Shown piece after piece: positions 36,340 through 48,300 of a stretch of DNA of 64,000 nucleotides (position 1 is the stretch's first letter; every line of letters starts with the position of its first letter). Under the pieces are notes generated by a model. The model was not told where the DNA came from, did no database searches, and was given only the letters and a program-made list of their open reading frames with translations. Both the position numbers and the translations under genes were made by a program. Source of the stretch: Ananas comosus (taxonomy: Eukaryota; Streptophyta; Magnoliopsida; Poales; Bromeliaceae); assembly GCF_001540865.1 (NCBI RefSeq), contig NC_033622.1, forward strand, positions 1,452,504 to 1,516,503. The letters run 5' to 3'.

Positions 36340-37059
36340 GATTAATTACATACAGGTCCCCGCAAACATGATGAATTGCAGATATATTTCTGTAAAATTC
36401 AACTTTCATAAGTTATTCTTACAAAAGTCCTAATGCATTCAAATATGTCCCTTTGGTTAGTATCCGTTAAAGAACTGTTTAATTTTTAACAGTATGTTCG
36501 TGAAATAATATTTTTGCCCTCACAAATATGTCCCTGCAAAACTCCAGCTGCTATATATTTGCATAAATGTCCTCACAAATCTCCATTTTCCTCTTTCTCT
36601 TTCTTTTCGGGCTGCTAGAGCGGGCGGCGGCGGCAGAACTTGTCGGAGTTGCGGCCGATGAAGACAAGGCTGAGGCCCACTGCGACGAGGCGGAGGGCGA
36701 AGGTGCGGCCGATTCAAAGAAAGAGGAGGAAAAGAAAAAGAAAGAAGGAGGAGGAGGAAAAGGAAAAGGAAGAAGGAGGAGAAAAGAAGGAGAAAAGGAG
36801 GAGAAGAAGAAGCAGAAGAGGAAGAGGAAGAGGAAGAGAAAGAGCAAGAAGAAGAAGGGTAAAATTATTAATTTACCTTATTAATTAATCATAGTTAAGT
36901 ATTTTAACTATGGTTAACTAAATTTTTTTAACGGAACTTAACAGCAGAGATATATCTGAATATATTAGGACTTTTGTAGAGATAACTTATGAAAGTTAAG
37001 CTTTGTAGGAATATATCTGCAATTCATCATATTTACAGGAATCTATATACAATTTACCC
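36340..37059. mobile_element. Mutator-like MITE with an extra GC-rich core, 720 bp
   Basis: The ends and sub-terminal blocks match the 422-bp element at 34969 (CATGATGAATTGCAGATATAT on the left, its mirror on the right). It is flanked by TTGAATTTAT at 36330-36339 and 37060-37069, a 9-10-bp target duplication. Unlike its relatives it contains about 280 bp (36580-36860) of GC-rich then purine-rich sequence. That segment is open in several frames, and on the minus strand one frame has a hydrophobic stretch (ALRLVAVGLSLVFIG). A captured host fragment, as in a Pack-MULE, is my inference. Confidence 0.75.
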
Positions 37060-40000
37060 TTGAATTTATTATATTATTATATAGTAACTAAATATTTTAT
37101 TTCACGTGATTCAATGGAATTGGTTGGATGTAAATCTTATACGTCTTTTGGATCACTCATGAGCAGTTTCTAAATTGAGCATTTTGTATTCTTCAGAGAA
37201 CGTGCTCTATATTCAATTTTTTACACAATGTACTTCTATTTAAATTTTTTTCTTTTTATTTTTTTTAAAAGTTTTCTGAGTGTGGACCCCTAAAAAAAAA
37301 AAAAAAAATCCAATTATGTCACAGCCTCTAAGTGGCCGTGAATTGTGAGAACTTTGTCTCTAGCAATTGTGATAGTATGAATTTTGCAATTCTAAAAAAA
37401 AAAAAAAAAATCATGGCATATATATATTGGGGTTAAGTTGCATGCACTAATTTTGTCATTTTCATATCAAGTACTGCAGAGTTGTGCTTCATGCATGGGA
37501 GATCAGATACAGGTAGGGGACATGTGGAGTTTTTAGTCAGAAAAAGAAAAATACTGCTTGTACATCCAAAAGCACGGATATACAGATGGGTCGGGATCGG
37601 CAGAAATAGCTTTCATCTTGATCTGTTCTTATCCGCTAGAAAAATGAGGTGCATAATCCCTTTTTTCTCTTGATCCATCTTAATTTGTCGAAAGTTCGTC
37701 AAAAATCCGACCTCGCCCTGTCCCCTCACATAAGAAAATAGGATTAAAAATCTATTTGTTCCGCATTCATCTCGACTCGCCAAGAAAATGGTGTAAGGGA
37801 TGGGAGACAACGTTTGTCTACAAATGTGGCCCATTTGCTTCTTTATCTAAAACTGAGTGTAAATTTTATACTCTTTTCATCCAACGACAAAAAATTTTGC
37901 ACTAGTCATATCGCTACATATTTTTATATTATTAATATATACGAAGGTGACAAGATTAGTATGAAAAAGGCTAAGAACAATGCAATTTACCCCTATTTTT
38001 GGGTGTACTTGTAGCATTACTCTTTGAATCATTAGAAATTTTTTATGAAAATCTAATTTAAATAGGTGATAAAAACAAGAAGGTTAGAAAGGTAAGCATC
38101 AATAAGAATTTAATAGGGTTTGCTTGATCCGGTGGAAATTTTTTCAGAAGTGTTGTTTGTGTAAAGAAATTTTTAAGTGCAAAATCTTGTAAAAATAAAA
38201 ACTTCAATTAGTTATAGCGAGAAGCTGGTAAGTGAATCATATGTAACGCTTACTTTAATGGGATTACTAACTGAGCACTATTTTATCGAACAATACTGCA
38301 CCTATAACATGGCTAAAAAAAGCATCTAAGTTTTTCTTATTCGAAATTTCTCTAATCATCTTTTGTTATTACTTCAATAAGAGGCGAGAGGATATGCACG
38401 ACTGCTTTAATACCGTATGAAATATATATATATTTTTAACTTAGATTGTTAGAGGAAAATATATTTAATATTTTACATTCAACATAATCTTGGAATTTGA
38501 TAAATTGGAATTTGGACCCTGGTAAATTGGAAAGTAAATTTAGTGACTTGGCTAAAATGGTCAAGGACGAAAGTGTAATTCTTTGAAAGTTGGGGGACCA
38601 CCAATGCTTTTTTTCACCCCAAAATAACTTGCTTTTGTATTTTCGCTCTGACTTAATCAAATTTCAACTGTTAAAATATAGTGACATCAAAGCAGATCAA
38701 TTTTGACTCAAATCATTTAATTTGTGGGAGACACTTTTGACAAATTGAGTGGCTTCAATTTAGTGGACTCTTACTTAAAATCAAATTCAAGGTCAAAAAT
38801 TATTTATTAATTATGAATGATTTTGATTAGGGGGTGTGACACCAAAAATTATCCTCTTAATTAAGGAATAAAAGTAGCCAATCATTTATCGATTTTCACT
38901 TATACAAGTTTAGTACTAATTTGACTTGAACCGAATAAAGCTTAAGACTTAGTCCTCAAACTAATTAGCTAGCCAATTTACAAGACAGAATTACAAATAC
39001 ACCCCTGAAAGATTACCAATTTATCAATATACCCCTTCGAAAATCTCAATTTTTTTTACTTAACATTATAGAATATTTCGTCAAGTAATAAAATCATTAA
39101 AAAGGAGCCAAAAATGATGTTTAGTTCCTAGTTAATTTAAGATAATTATAAGGTTAGATAGTAAAACAAAAATTCTAAAGTTTACATATTCTAAAATCAC
39201 AGAACTTTGGAAATTGTTTACACGTTTTTACCTACTAAATAATCACAATAGCTACAAATCAAACTCATTGGGAACAATTACAATTTTTTTTAAAAAAATA
39301 TATAAATCCTTCCAAATTATCATCGGATAACTTGTTCCACTCTCGATGTCGGATTCACCTAGATTTAGTTAACACATGTACAACTGAAGCTTCAATAGAA
39401 GTGCTACTTCAATAAGATTGCTCGCAGATTATTGAGCGGGACTAGAAGTTGTTCACAAAAGCAAATAAAATAGTTGGTGATCGAAAGATCGAATTGAAGC
39501 TTCTACTCTTTCTTTCAGAAGTTTAGAAATTCGAGTTTACGATCTGGCCCTAAGCCCTCGATCGCTGGACGACGGTTCTTTCATTATACTACTTGAGCAG
39601 AAAAACTATGTCTCGCATCAGGCCAGATACGCACTTCTACGACACTTCAAGATTTCTTGCAAATATGGAGCTTCTAGATTAGCAAGATCCAAATCAAAAC
39701 TAATCTAACGAGTCATTGGATGGAGACAAAACTAATGCGCGCGCGGCCACGCTAGTTTTATCTGGCTAAGACACAAGGAGCAAAGGACAACTTATTAGTT
39801 GTTGCCTTGATACATAAAAGTTTAAATGGCAACACCTAGAGGGAAGCTTCATTTGAGGTATTTAGCAACTTAATTAATTACTATGAGAGTTGTAAGAGTT
39901 GAGGTTTACATTTTGGCTTCTTATCCTTGGTGGTAATGGTAGTGTTAAGGAGACAAAGCCAAACCCTAGCAATTTTTAACTTAAGCATATCTTTAGGACA

Positions 40001-40165
40001 CGAATCAAACTTTGGAGATCCATATGGCTTAATAAAGAACATGCATTGATACACTTTAGTGGTCCCTAATTTATTTTGGCACATACTATGTTTTCATGCA
40101 TTAAGAATCACATACTTTTGTGAAAAATATACTCATATCATGGATTAAAAAAACAATATATTCTA

Positions 40166-40330
40166 AGGTAGCGTGCTATCTGTTTTATTCATTCAGCAAA
40201 TGAAATTAGCTACAAAGGGTGAGGCAGCTAAGGCCTCAAAAAGGCGCGAATAACAGAAAAAGAACGAGGGAAGCAAAGAGGAAAAAAGAAAAAGAAAAGG
40301 AAAAAGACACGCAACCACAAGTATATTCCG
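40166..40330 (-). mobile_element. LINE 3' tail fragment
   Basis: On the plus strand it starts AGGTAGCGTGCTATCTG and continues ATTCATTCAGCAAATGAA...GAGGCAGCTAAGGCCTC, matching the reverse complement of the 3' UTR ends of the LINE copies at 33000 and 33306. It is a severely 5'-truncated insertion. Confidence 0.7.
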
Positions 40331-40384
40331 CCAAAAATTATAACAGTATAATATAAGAGGAGTAAAAATGTTAAAAATTAATTC

Positions 40385-40552
40385 GGGTAAAGTATTTAAC
40401 TTATGTTAACTAAACTTTTTTAACGGATTCTAACGACAGGAATACATCTGAAAATATTATAACTTTCGCAGGAATAACTTACGAAAATTGAACTTTACAG
40501 AAATATATCTGCAATTCATTATATTTGCGGGAACCAGTATGCAATTGACCTA
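40385..40552. mobile_element. Right half of a Mutator-like MITE
   Basis: It matches the right arm of the elements at 34969 and 36340 (TTAACTAAACTTTTTTAACGG, ATATATCTGCAATTCATTA, GCAATTGACC). The left arm is missing; the boundary lies close to the LINE tail at 40166-40330. Confidence 0.7.
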
Positions 40553-41022
40553 AAAAAAATGCGCCGACCGTTTCTCATACATGTCCAAGAAGGTCCTTAA
40601 TAAGCATTGGAATGTTTCCTTTTTTTTTAAAATACAAATATATATAGAAAATATTGTGGATGGCAAGTACAAGATACAGGTTAGCAAAGAGGATAAAAAA
40701 GCTACACTAAAAGCAAGGTTATATGAAGGCTCCCTTCAACAAATGGACATGGGGAAGAGACACATTGGGCTTTAGCATTTTAACACCACAGTACACAAGA
40801 TGCTTGTAAAAAGAATAATTTTTTTTTTTAATGAAAAAAATTACTTTGCATACAAAAGAGTAATTGAAGCATGAGTCCTCAAACCATACACAAAAGTCTA
40901 CATCTAACCTAATTTTGGGAATTATTTTTAACTAAGGACTTAAACTTCATCATCATATGTTACAATTAAGTCCTGTCATGAACACCTGTTTTACAACTTG
41001 AGATATTAAAAAAAAAAAAAAA

Positions 41023-41395
41023 AAAGGGGTAAACTTCAAATACCATTCCTATAGTTTCGCACTTTTTCACTTTAGTATCCTATGATTTAACGTGTATCAA
41101 TTTAGTCCTCAGTGATTTTATTTTTCTATTTTCATCGGTCCTTACGTTAACTTTTCGTTAAATCACATAGAAAAAACTTCAAATATCTCACTTATAGTTT
41201 ATTGAATATCCATTTTAGTACCATTTAGTTTTAACTTAGGTCACTAATTTAATAAAAAAAATTAGTAGAGGGAATAACAATAAGAAAAAAATTAAATTAT
41301 AGAATACGAAAGTGATATACATACTTTAAAGCACAGGGTACTAAAGTAAGAAAGTGTGAAACCACAGGGCTAGTATTTGAAGTAAAAAAAAAAAA
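41023..41395. mobile_element. MITE of the TTTCGCACTTT family
   Basis: The left end GGGGTAAACTTCAAATACC faces its mirror GGTATTTGAAG-like sequence at 41365-41380. The arms contain TTTCGCACTTTTTCACTTTAG and the inverted AAGTAAGAAAGTGTGAAACC. It is the same family as the element at 51067-51396. Confidence 0.7.
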
Positions 41396-42388
41396 AAAAT
41401 GTAGGAAGGACATTTCGAGAATCCATCGGGCACCCTTATCTAGTAATTAAATTCTTTTGTTAGTTGATAACTATGGGAGGTAATTACAAATTTATTAATC
41501 AAAATTTTAAGGTAAATTCCGCACCTAGTGTAATAACACAGATTATTATTAATATTAGAATATCTGATCCTTATATATATATTTTTTTCAATTATAATTT
41601 TTTTTTTATCTAATATTAGAATTTCTGATTCTTATATTTTCAATTATAATTTTTTTTTTATTCAATATGGGACTATTAGGGCTTCACACCTAGTCCTCAG
41701 ATTTTTAGCCAAAGTTTTAGTTTGATACTTAAAACTTTTTAGTTTAAATATTCCAAAGTTGGAGTCTAAACTTTTAAAAGGGTGCTTACACCCGGTGCAT
41801 ATGTGCATCCATGCACCATTAATTTTTTGCTCGCATTTTATATTTTAATCCATAACATACTATTGAATTTCAACCTATTCTCAGCAAAAAATTTGGATGG
41901 TCGAATTGAAAAATATGAGATTGAGTGGCCCATATTTCAATCCATATCAAATTTATATAATTTTTGCTGCTAAAACTTGTCAATTTTGGAACCACTTGAA
42001 ACACTAATTAAATGACACCGAAAACCCACACAGATCGATTCCTACATAATCCAAATACCTTCGATCATATTTAAGAGTGTTGATCGTCAAAATACCGAAA
42101 TGAGGAAGACCGTAAATGGTCAATGTTTAGCATTCATCATCAACTACCAACATTAATTTGAAAAAAAATAAAATAAAATAAAAAAACTTTTACAGTAGGA
42201 TCTTTCATATTGTACAAAGATATTAGCAGGAGTTTAAAAGAAAAGCAGGAATCACAAATAACCAATCCAATAGGTTTAGTTACATGCTGAATACTAGGGA
42301 AAAAAATAATAATAATGAATTCTTTCTGTTTACCAAATTCCAGGTATATGTAAAGAATATGTTAAGAGTCGATCGGACTGCGAGCGTC

Positions 42389-45300
42389 TCATTTCATTTC
42401 GCGAGACGGGGGTTCTTCCAGCCACTTCGCGTGGAAGCCCGTGCCTTTGCAATCAGAACAGGAAGCAGAACCCTGGGTTCGAAACAAAATAAAGCCCCGC
42501 TTATAGTCTTATTTTCTCGAGATCAGTTCGATTATAATTCACAGCGGAAAATGAAGGACACCGTGGTGTTTTCATGTCCTGATTACCTTCCCAGAACATA
42601 TGACACATGTAGTGTTTCTCGAGGGCACTTCGCATAGCATGTTGTTACCCAGGATGAAGAAGCCCGTGCCCCCGCACCACTTGCATTCCACGTGGCCCTT
42701 CGACTCGCAAGATGAACAAGCAATCGGTCTTGGTTGCTGCACAGAGAAAGAATATAATTTTAATAGTGTTATTTTATTCAAGTATTGCACTTGTACTGCA
42801 GAGTGAAACAAGTATTACTTTTAAGTTCACGGGAAAGCTTACTTTAAACAGTTATAGTGAATCGCATGCATTAGTCTATTTGCGTTGTGCATGCCCTCAA
42901 TGAAGCAATCAGAGTTTTTAACATTTTATCATTATACATGTGGGAGAAACAAGGGAAGCAATAATGCAGTTGGTGCTTTGCATTAGACCATAGAGGAGAC
43001 AAGCGAAGAAAATATTGCAAGATATGTAATAATGTAAAAGTGTAGGAAGTCACTGGAGCATCACAATGAATCAAAACGTGTGGAATTCAATTGCTAGCTC
43101 TGGGAAATTTCAGAGACGCTATTTAACTACACAAAGGCAGTAGTGGTGATAATCTGGTTGATTAATCTCAATTGAACAATCAAGTTTATCACCAAATGAA
43201 GTCATTCTACAATCAGATTCAAATATAATTCTACAATCAGATTCAAATATAAAGAAATAAAAACACCAAAAAGAAAGATATTGCACAGTCAAATTACAGT
43301 GGAGGACAACGAGAACATGATGAACAATAGGCAAAAACAGTGGCTTCACTTAGTGCTGGCACAGCTAAAACTAGGAGTGTAATGCAGGTATTGCTGCGAT
43401 GGTGACGGTTCACATTCACCCAGGCCAGGGCCGGCCTAGAATGGCGCCAGGCAGATTTCTTGGATCCACGGCCCAGCATGGTCCCTCAGCTTGGACGGCA
43501 CAGGCTGCGCCAGGATCCGGGCCGGCCCTTTATTTTTTTTAAGATGTATAAATTTTAAAAAATAAATACGAACATACTCCTTGTTAAACTGATATTTTGG
43601 TCAAAAAATTAAAAATATTATAAAATAATAAAAAATTTAAAATGTTTTACATTTTATAAAAATTTTAAAGTTCAAAAAAACTATTTGGAACAAAATACCG
43701 TCCAACAGTCAAAAATTGATTGTTGGGGTCCTTAGGGAGGGTATTTTGGTCCAAATGGACCAAACACATAAACCATTCTCCTCCCAAGGGTTTACCATGG
43801 CAGACCTTTGGAGAAAGGGCCAAGGCCAATCCTTGGGATAAGGGCCTAGCTAGCTAGGTCTTTCTCCAAGAATAAACAAGGCCCCCAAGACCTGGCCCAG
43901 GCGTGGCCTTGGGGGCAGGGCTATGCTGGGCAGCGAGCCTACCTCTGGGCCTGGCACGCCCTAGACCCATTGCAGGCCGTGCCATGTCGGGCCAATGGGC
44001 TCAAGGAGGTTGGCTTAGCATGGCTCAAAGGGTCAGGCCGGCGTAGGTGCTACATTTCCGTGCTGTGCCTCAACGCTATACATACTCGTGCCGAGTCAGG
44101 CGGCTCACGGGCTGCTTGGCCCGTTTTACATTCCTAGCTAAAACAAAACATTTCTCCAGTAAAAAAGTGTTGATTGAAATTAAGAATTACTAAGTTTACA
44201 ATCACTTATGAAAAACTAGGCATCAAAGGTCAGAAACTAATAAAGATGTAAATAGCAATACATTATGTTCTATTTTGAGCAATTGTAAGCTATATCATGT
44301 GAATGTAAAACGATGCAACTTAAAGAGTGTGGCAGCGCAAATTGAACCCAATCCATCAAACCTCAATACATAAATGTATGCCAGCATATTTTCCTTCAAG
44401 CTTCTTGAGCAAATATCAGTAAGTATCAGTAAACTGAAATGAACTTTAGTATCAGTAAACATCAGCCTAGTCAAGCTTTTGAGCAAGAGCACGTTATAAT
44501 AATAGATGCTTGTCAGAAGGGGAAAAAAGAAAACAAAAAAATGCATGCTCATCTACCAAATGACAAGGTTAACTTAGCAGTGTTTTAGAATGTTTCATAC
44601 TGTTTACATTCATCCATAGAGTCTTTTAGTTATTTAATTGCATGAAGCAAAGAACTACCCTCACTCTTAATATGAATACAAACATCTCACCATAAGGGCT
44701 AATGTATTCACAATGCAGGCACTACAAGTTCGACGAAATAGCAAGGTTCATCACAAACTTTATTTCGAAAACATACACCAAAAGGAAAAGATTAGCCATC
44801 AATCAACTCAAAAGATTCTAAAACCGAGCAAGGTGGTATAAAGAAAATGGCATTTATGAAGTGCTAAACCTTACAAAATGCCACCCGGGCACTACCGGTG
44901 GTGAAAAGAAAATGGCGTATATGAAGTGCTAAACTTTACAAGATGCCACCTGGGCAATACTAAGTAGCTAGTGGATTATGATTGATTTTCTTGGTTCCAA
45001 TTTGAGATGATAATTATACACTTATTCTTGCAAATCACATGTTTATGAGGTTAATAATATTGTAAACATAAGATAGAATGCATATTAATTTTCTTAACAA
45101 AAACTTCCCATACTCTACAGGAATAAGATTAGACTACCAAAAGTACTTGGATGGTACTACTATCTAGTCACAATCTATGTTAGTAAGTACATGCAGATAC
45201 AAGATGTTTATTATATTGTCCCAACTGTTTATCCGATAAACAACTTGTATCAACCGTTAGAATCAGCCAATTTGAGACAGTTTAATCTCAAAGTAAAAGA

Positions 45301-46386
45301 TACCGACAACAAAAGATCTTTTTTACTTCAATATAGATCTCCTAGCATCAATTTGACTCAATAATATCAACATCAAATACAATTGGTAACGGCTTCTCCC
45401 TCCCTCCTTTCCACACCCCATCTAAATCCATCAACTAATGTTTTTGTGAAGTAGATGAAAGAACCTCACACAAGAGCGCCAAAGAATCTCGCATAAGGGC
45501 GCCAAGAGCAGTCCGATTTACCTCAAATCGGCATGTGAGCAGGTGACAGTTTATTACAACTAGGTTCCTTAACTCTGATAGAAGGGATAGTGAAGTAATA
45601 ACAGCCATAACTCGTAGACTATATTCCACCTTTTATTGTACACAAGGATTACCAGAAAATACAACATTGGATTGTACACTAGCTTTCAAAGAACTGTTTG
45701 TTTTAAAATTTCATTAGGTTTCGAAGTTTCCCTCTCAATGAAAAAATTGAAACCAATAGGCAGATCCATGAGAATTATTGGACGTGAAATGATTTCGTCC
45801 CATAAAACTACCTACATACAAACATAATTCACAAAACCAAATTCATATCCCGAATCGCATTTCATCATTTCATTACACATAATTGATCACTATTTTCTAA
45901 AGAAAGTAATAAAATTTTGGGTCAGTTGCAAATTTAGTCCTTCAAATTTGTCTCAAATTTCAACTTCCTCATATTTCAATTCTAGCAATCTAGTACATAA
46001 ATTCGGTCCCTGGAGTTTGGTCCCCACATTTCAATTTGATTTTTTATTTCGTTCTCAAGGTTTCAGAATAAACTTCAAGGACTAAGCTATTACAAAAGGA
46101 AACTACGGAGATGAAATTGACATGAAGATCAAATTTTTGAGACTAATAAATCGTCATAAACCCTAAACTTTGCGCATCTAAAACTCCAAATCCACAAAAA
46201 TCGAGCCCAAATCTACCAAAAAAGGTAAGAGAACCCTAAAAATTCCTCATTTCCCCAATGATCTCAATCAAAGTAAGATCAAAAAGCTATATAGGTTCGG
46301 GGTAATACCTGAGAGATGAGCCACGCCAGCTCCATGCGCCTGGCGAAGCTCGCGGAGCTCTCGAAGGAGTCGACCGCGGAAGCCAT
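42389..46386 (-). CDS. Small DnaJ-type cysteine-rich zinc-finger protein
   Basis: Three exons on the minus strand: 46309-46386, 42587-42736 and 42389-42472, all in phase, giving 103 aa. Four CxxC(x)Gx(G)-type repeats are evenly spaced: CSSCESKG (33-40), CKWCGGTG (44-51), CVICSGKG (70-77), CSDCKGTG (81-88). This is the DnaJ central zinc finger without J domain or C-terminal domain, the pattern of BSD2/ORANGE-like and related small plant proteins that help fold or assemble other proteins, often in plastids. The sequence after the fingers is GFHAKWLEEPPSREMK. The chosen start gives MASAVDSFESSASFARRMELAW. An in-frame ATG at 46545 would add a Ser/Arg-rich stretch that could be a transit peptide, so location is open. 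Intron 1 is about 3.6 kb and carries a hAT element. Confidence 0.85.
43372..44136. mobile_element. Non-autonomous hAT element in intron 1 of the DnaJ-type gene
   Basis: Terminal inverted repeats TAGGAGTGTAATGC and CGTTTTACATTCCTA, flanked by a perfect 8-bp duplication GCTAAAAC (43364-43371 and 44137-44144), the hAT size. The 765-bp inside is unusually GC-rich, with many GGCC, GGCCAAGG and GGCCTGG words able to fold back. No transposase was recognised. Confidence 0.87.
44830..44960. repeat. Tandem repeat of about 65 bp in the same intron
   Basis: Two units contain AAGAAAATGGC, TATGAAGTGCTAAAC, then ACAAAATGCCACCCGGGC or ACAAGATGCCACCTGGGC. They differ by a few substitutions and do not code. 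Confidence 0.8.
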
Positions 46387-48300
46387 GACGACAAGGGACG
46401 GAACCTTCCAGAATCTTCTAGTAGGTTCCAGGGCCCTCCCTCCTCCGCCGCTACCCCCTCGTCCTCGTGGGAGACGAGGAGAAGGGAGAAGAGATCGTGG
46501 AGAGCTCGCGAGAGCGCCATGGGATGAGTAGCACGAGATCGGCATCGTCGTCGTCGTCGCAATTAGGGTTTCGTCTCCTTCGTCTTCGAGATTTTGTTAA
46601 TGGTGGTGTCGAAATGGGGGAGGTGGAAAAGTACAAGTCAAAATGTATGGAGACCCCTCAACTATATGAAATTATGAAACAGACCCCTATGTTCAACTTC
46701 TAATTTTTTAAAATTTAATTAATTTTTGTCAAAAGTTTAAAAATTTTATTAAACTTATTGATAGTGTTATCAAACTTAGTAATATTAGACTAATTAGTAA
46801 GTAATAATTTAATAAGTATAATTCAGTGTAAAAACTTAGGTTAAAATAGTTGGACGTACGCGTGTCTATGGAAAAAATAAAATTTGAGGGGTCTGTTTCC
46901 AAATATGCTATAGTTGAGACCTGAGTTTTCTTTTTTCTCTCACTGTATTGCTTTTTTTTAAAAAAAAAAAGTTTTGATAGTAATTGGGGTTTGTTAAACT
47001 TTCAATTCAAATTGAGTAAAATCAACTATTCAAATTCAAACTGGAAGCAACATAAATTTCAAATGATTCCTACAATTTTATAAATATAATTCAAAATTGA
47101 AAATAACTTAATGCTTGAAAGTGATTCAAAATTCACCACTTCTCTTTTTTTCCTTATTTTCATAAAAGTTTAATTTAGAATTCTAAAATATTCTAAGAGA
47201 TGAAGCAAATAGAAATACAACAATAATGTTAGATTCTACTTTAAAAATATAATTTTGAAGAAATCAATTTAAAACAAGAACCTTAACTTTTGTAAACCAA
47301 AATAGGCTCTTAGGTAAGGCCTTAGTTAGCATTTTTGTTTTTTAATATTTTTTTAAAAATATTAACTTTATATAATTTGATGCATTATTAGAAAGATTTT
47401 TCTTTTCTTTTTTTTTTTTTTCGGTCTAGAGCTTAAGATTAGATAGCTTGCAATGCATTTCAACTAATAAATGACGGGTGGCAGCTTATTTTTTTAAAAA
47501 AATTAAAAATCTTAGAAGTGGTGAAAAAATAAAATAAATGCATCCTAGTTTGCAAGCAATTTGCTACCTACAGATGCACTAACCAGTAACCACTATTTTA
47601 TGTAAAAATTTTATAAAAATAATTTTTAAAAAAATAATAAATACTAATCCTGTTTTTCTTTGAGATTGTTGGGAAATGGTGTTAATCTCAACTCTATTTT
47701 ACTAAGGTTTCGTTTAGAAATTATAAAGAGATTGCGTTACGTACAGTGAGAAAGTACGTTGAAAGAATATTATATTTATTTTTATACGTAATATTACATT
47801 CTCTATATCGCGATGATGCCGATGAGTCGGTTACGATATCCCTCTATATTTTTAGATCGACTCCATTTTATCTAATAATTTTATATGGATCTCAATATTA
47901 AACTAAGCCTAAGTAGTATTAGATAGATGTTAATATCCAATGAGTCAAGTGGGATGCACAAATATAGAGGCTGAATTAAACAAAAAAATCTAAAATGTAA
48001 TAGTGATACTACGCTCTCTTGTCCTTCAAAAATTAAATTTTATTTCTGAAGTTCACTCGTTCCATTATAGTTTTTATATATAAAAAAAGTTATTATATAT
48101 ANAGTGCAACTGCTATATAAAAGAACATGGCCTGAATAGAAGAAGGGTTGGAGCCTGAATCGGATCTATTACTTGACCCGATATAGATCGGATCCGGTCC
48201 GATATCCAACTATAGTTTGGCTCCACTTCCCGTCCCTTCCCTTTCCTTCTCTGGGTTTAGGGTTTCTAACCTCACTCCCCCTCTCCTCTTACCCTACGCC
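46387..48300. other. Divergent intergenic region upstream of the DnaJ-type and PPR genes
   Basis: The GC-rich part to about 46600 is the likely 5' leader of the DnaJ-type gene. A MITE-like fold-back lies at 46635-46925 (ACCCCTCAACTATATGA on the left, TATAGTTGAGACC on the right). AT-rich filler follows, with an N at 48102. The last 150 bp are CT-rich and probably the PPR 5' leader. An upstream in-frame extension of the PPR frame to 48217 has only a TTG start and is not used. Confidence 0.5.

Larger units (their letters stand above)
37070..42388. other. Gene-poor AT-rich region with repeat fragments
   Basis: No gene I can support. It contains poly(A) tracts (37290, 37394, 41010), a stretch at 37480-37850 open in one frame with no recognised domain, and a stretch at 39360-39760 with mixed composition and no domain. 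It also contains a LINE tail (40166-40330), half a Mutator-like MITE (40385-40552), a MITE (41023-41395), and a possible element near 41780 (CCGGTGCATATGTGCATCCATGCACC). Confidence 0.5.

Noticed and set aside
36567..36888. Lys/Glu/Arg-rich open frames on the plus strand
   Set aside because: Purine-rich simple sequence inside a MITE; open in several frames at once, with no domain.
48217..48300. Upstream extension of the PPR frame
   Set aside because: It begins at TTG, not ATG. The first ATG in frame is 48301 and begins a typical organelle presequence.
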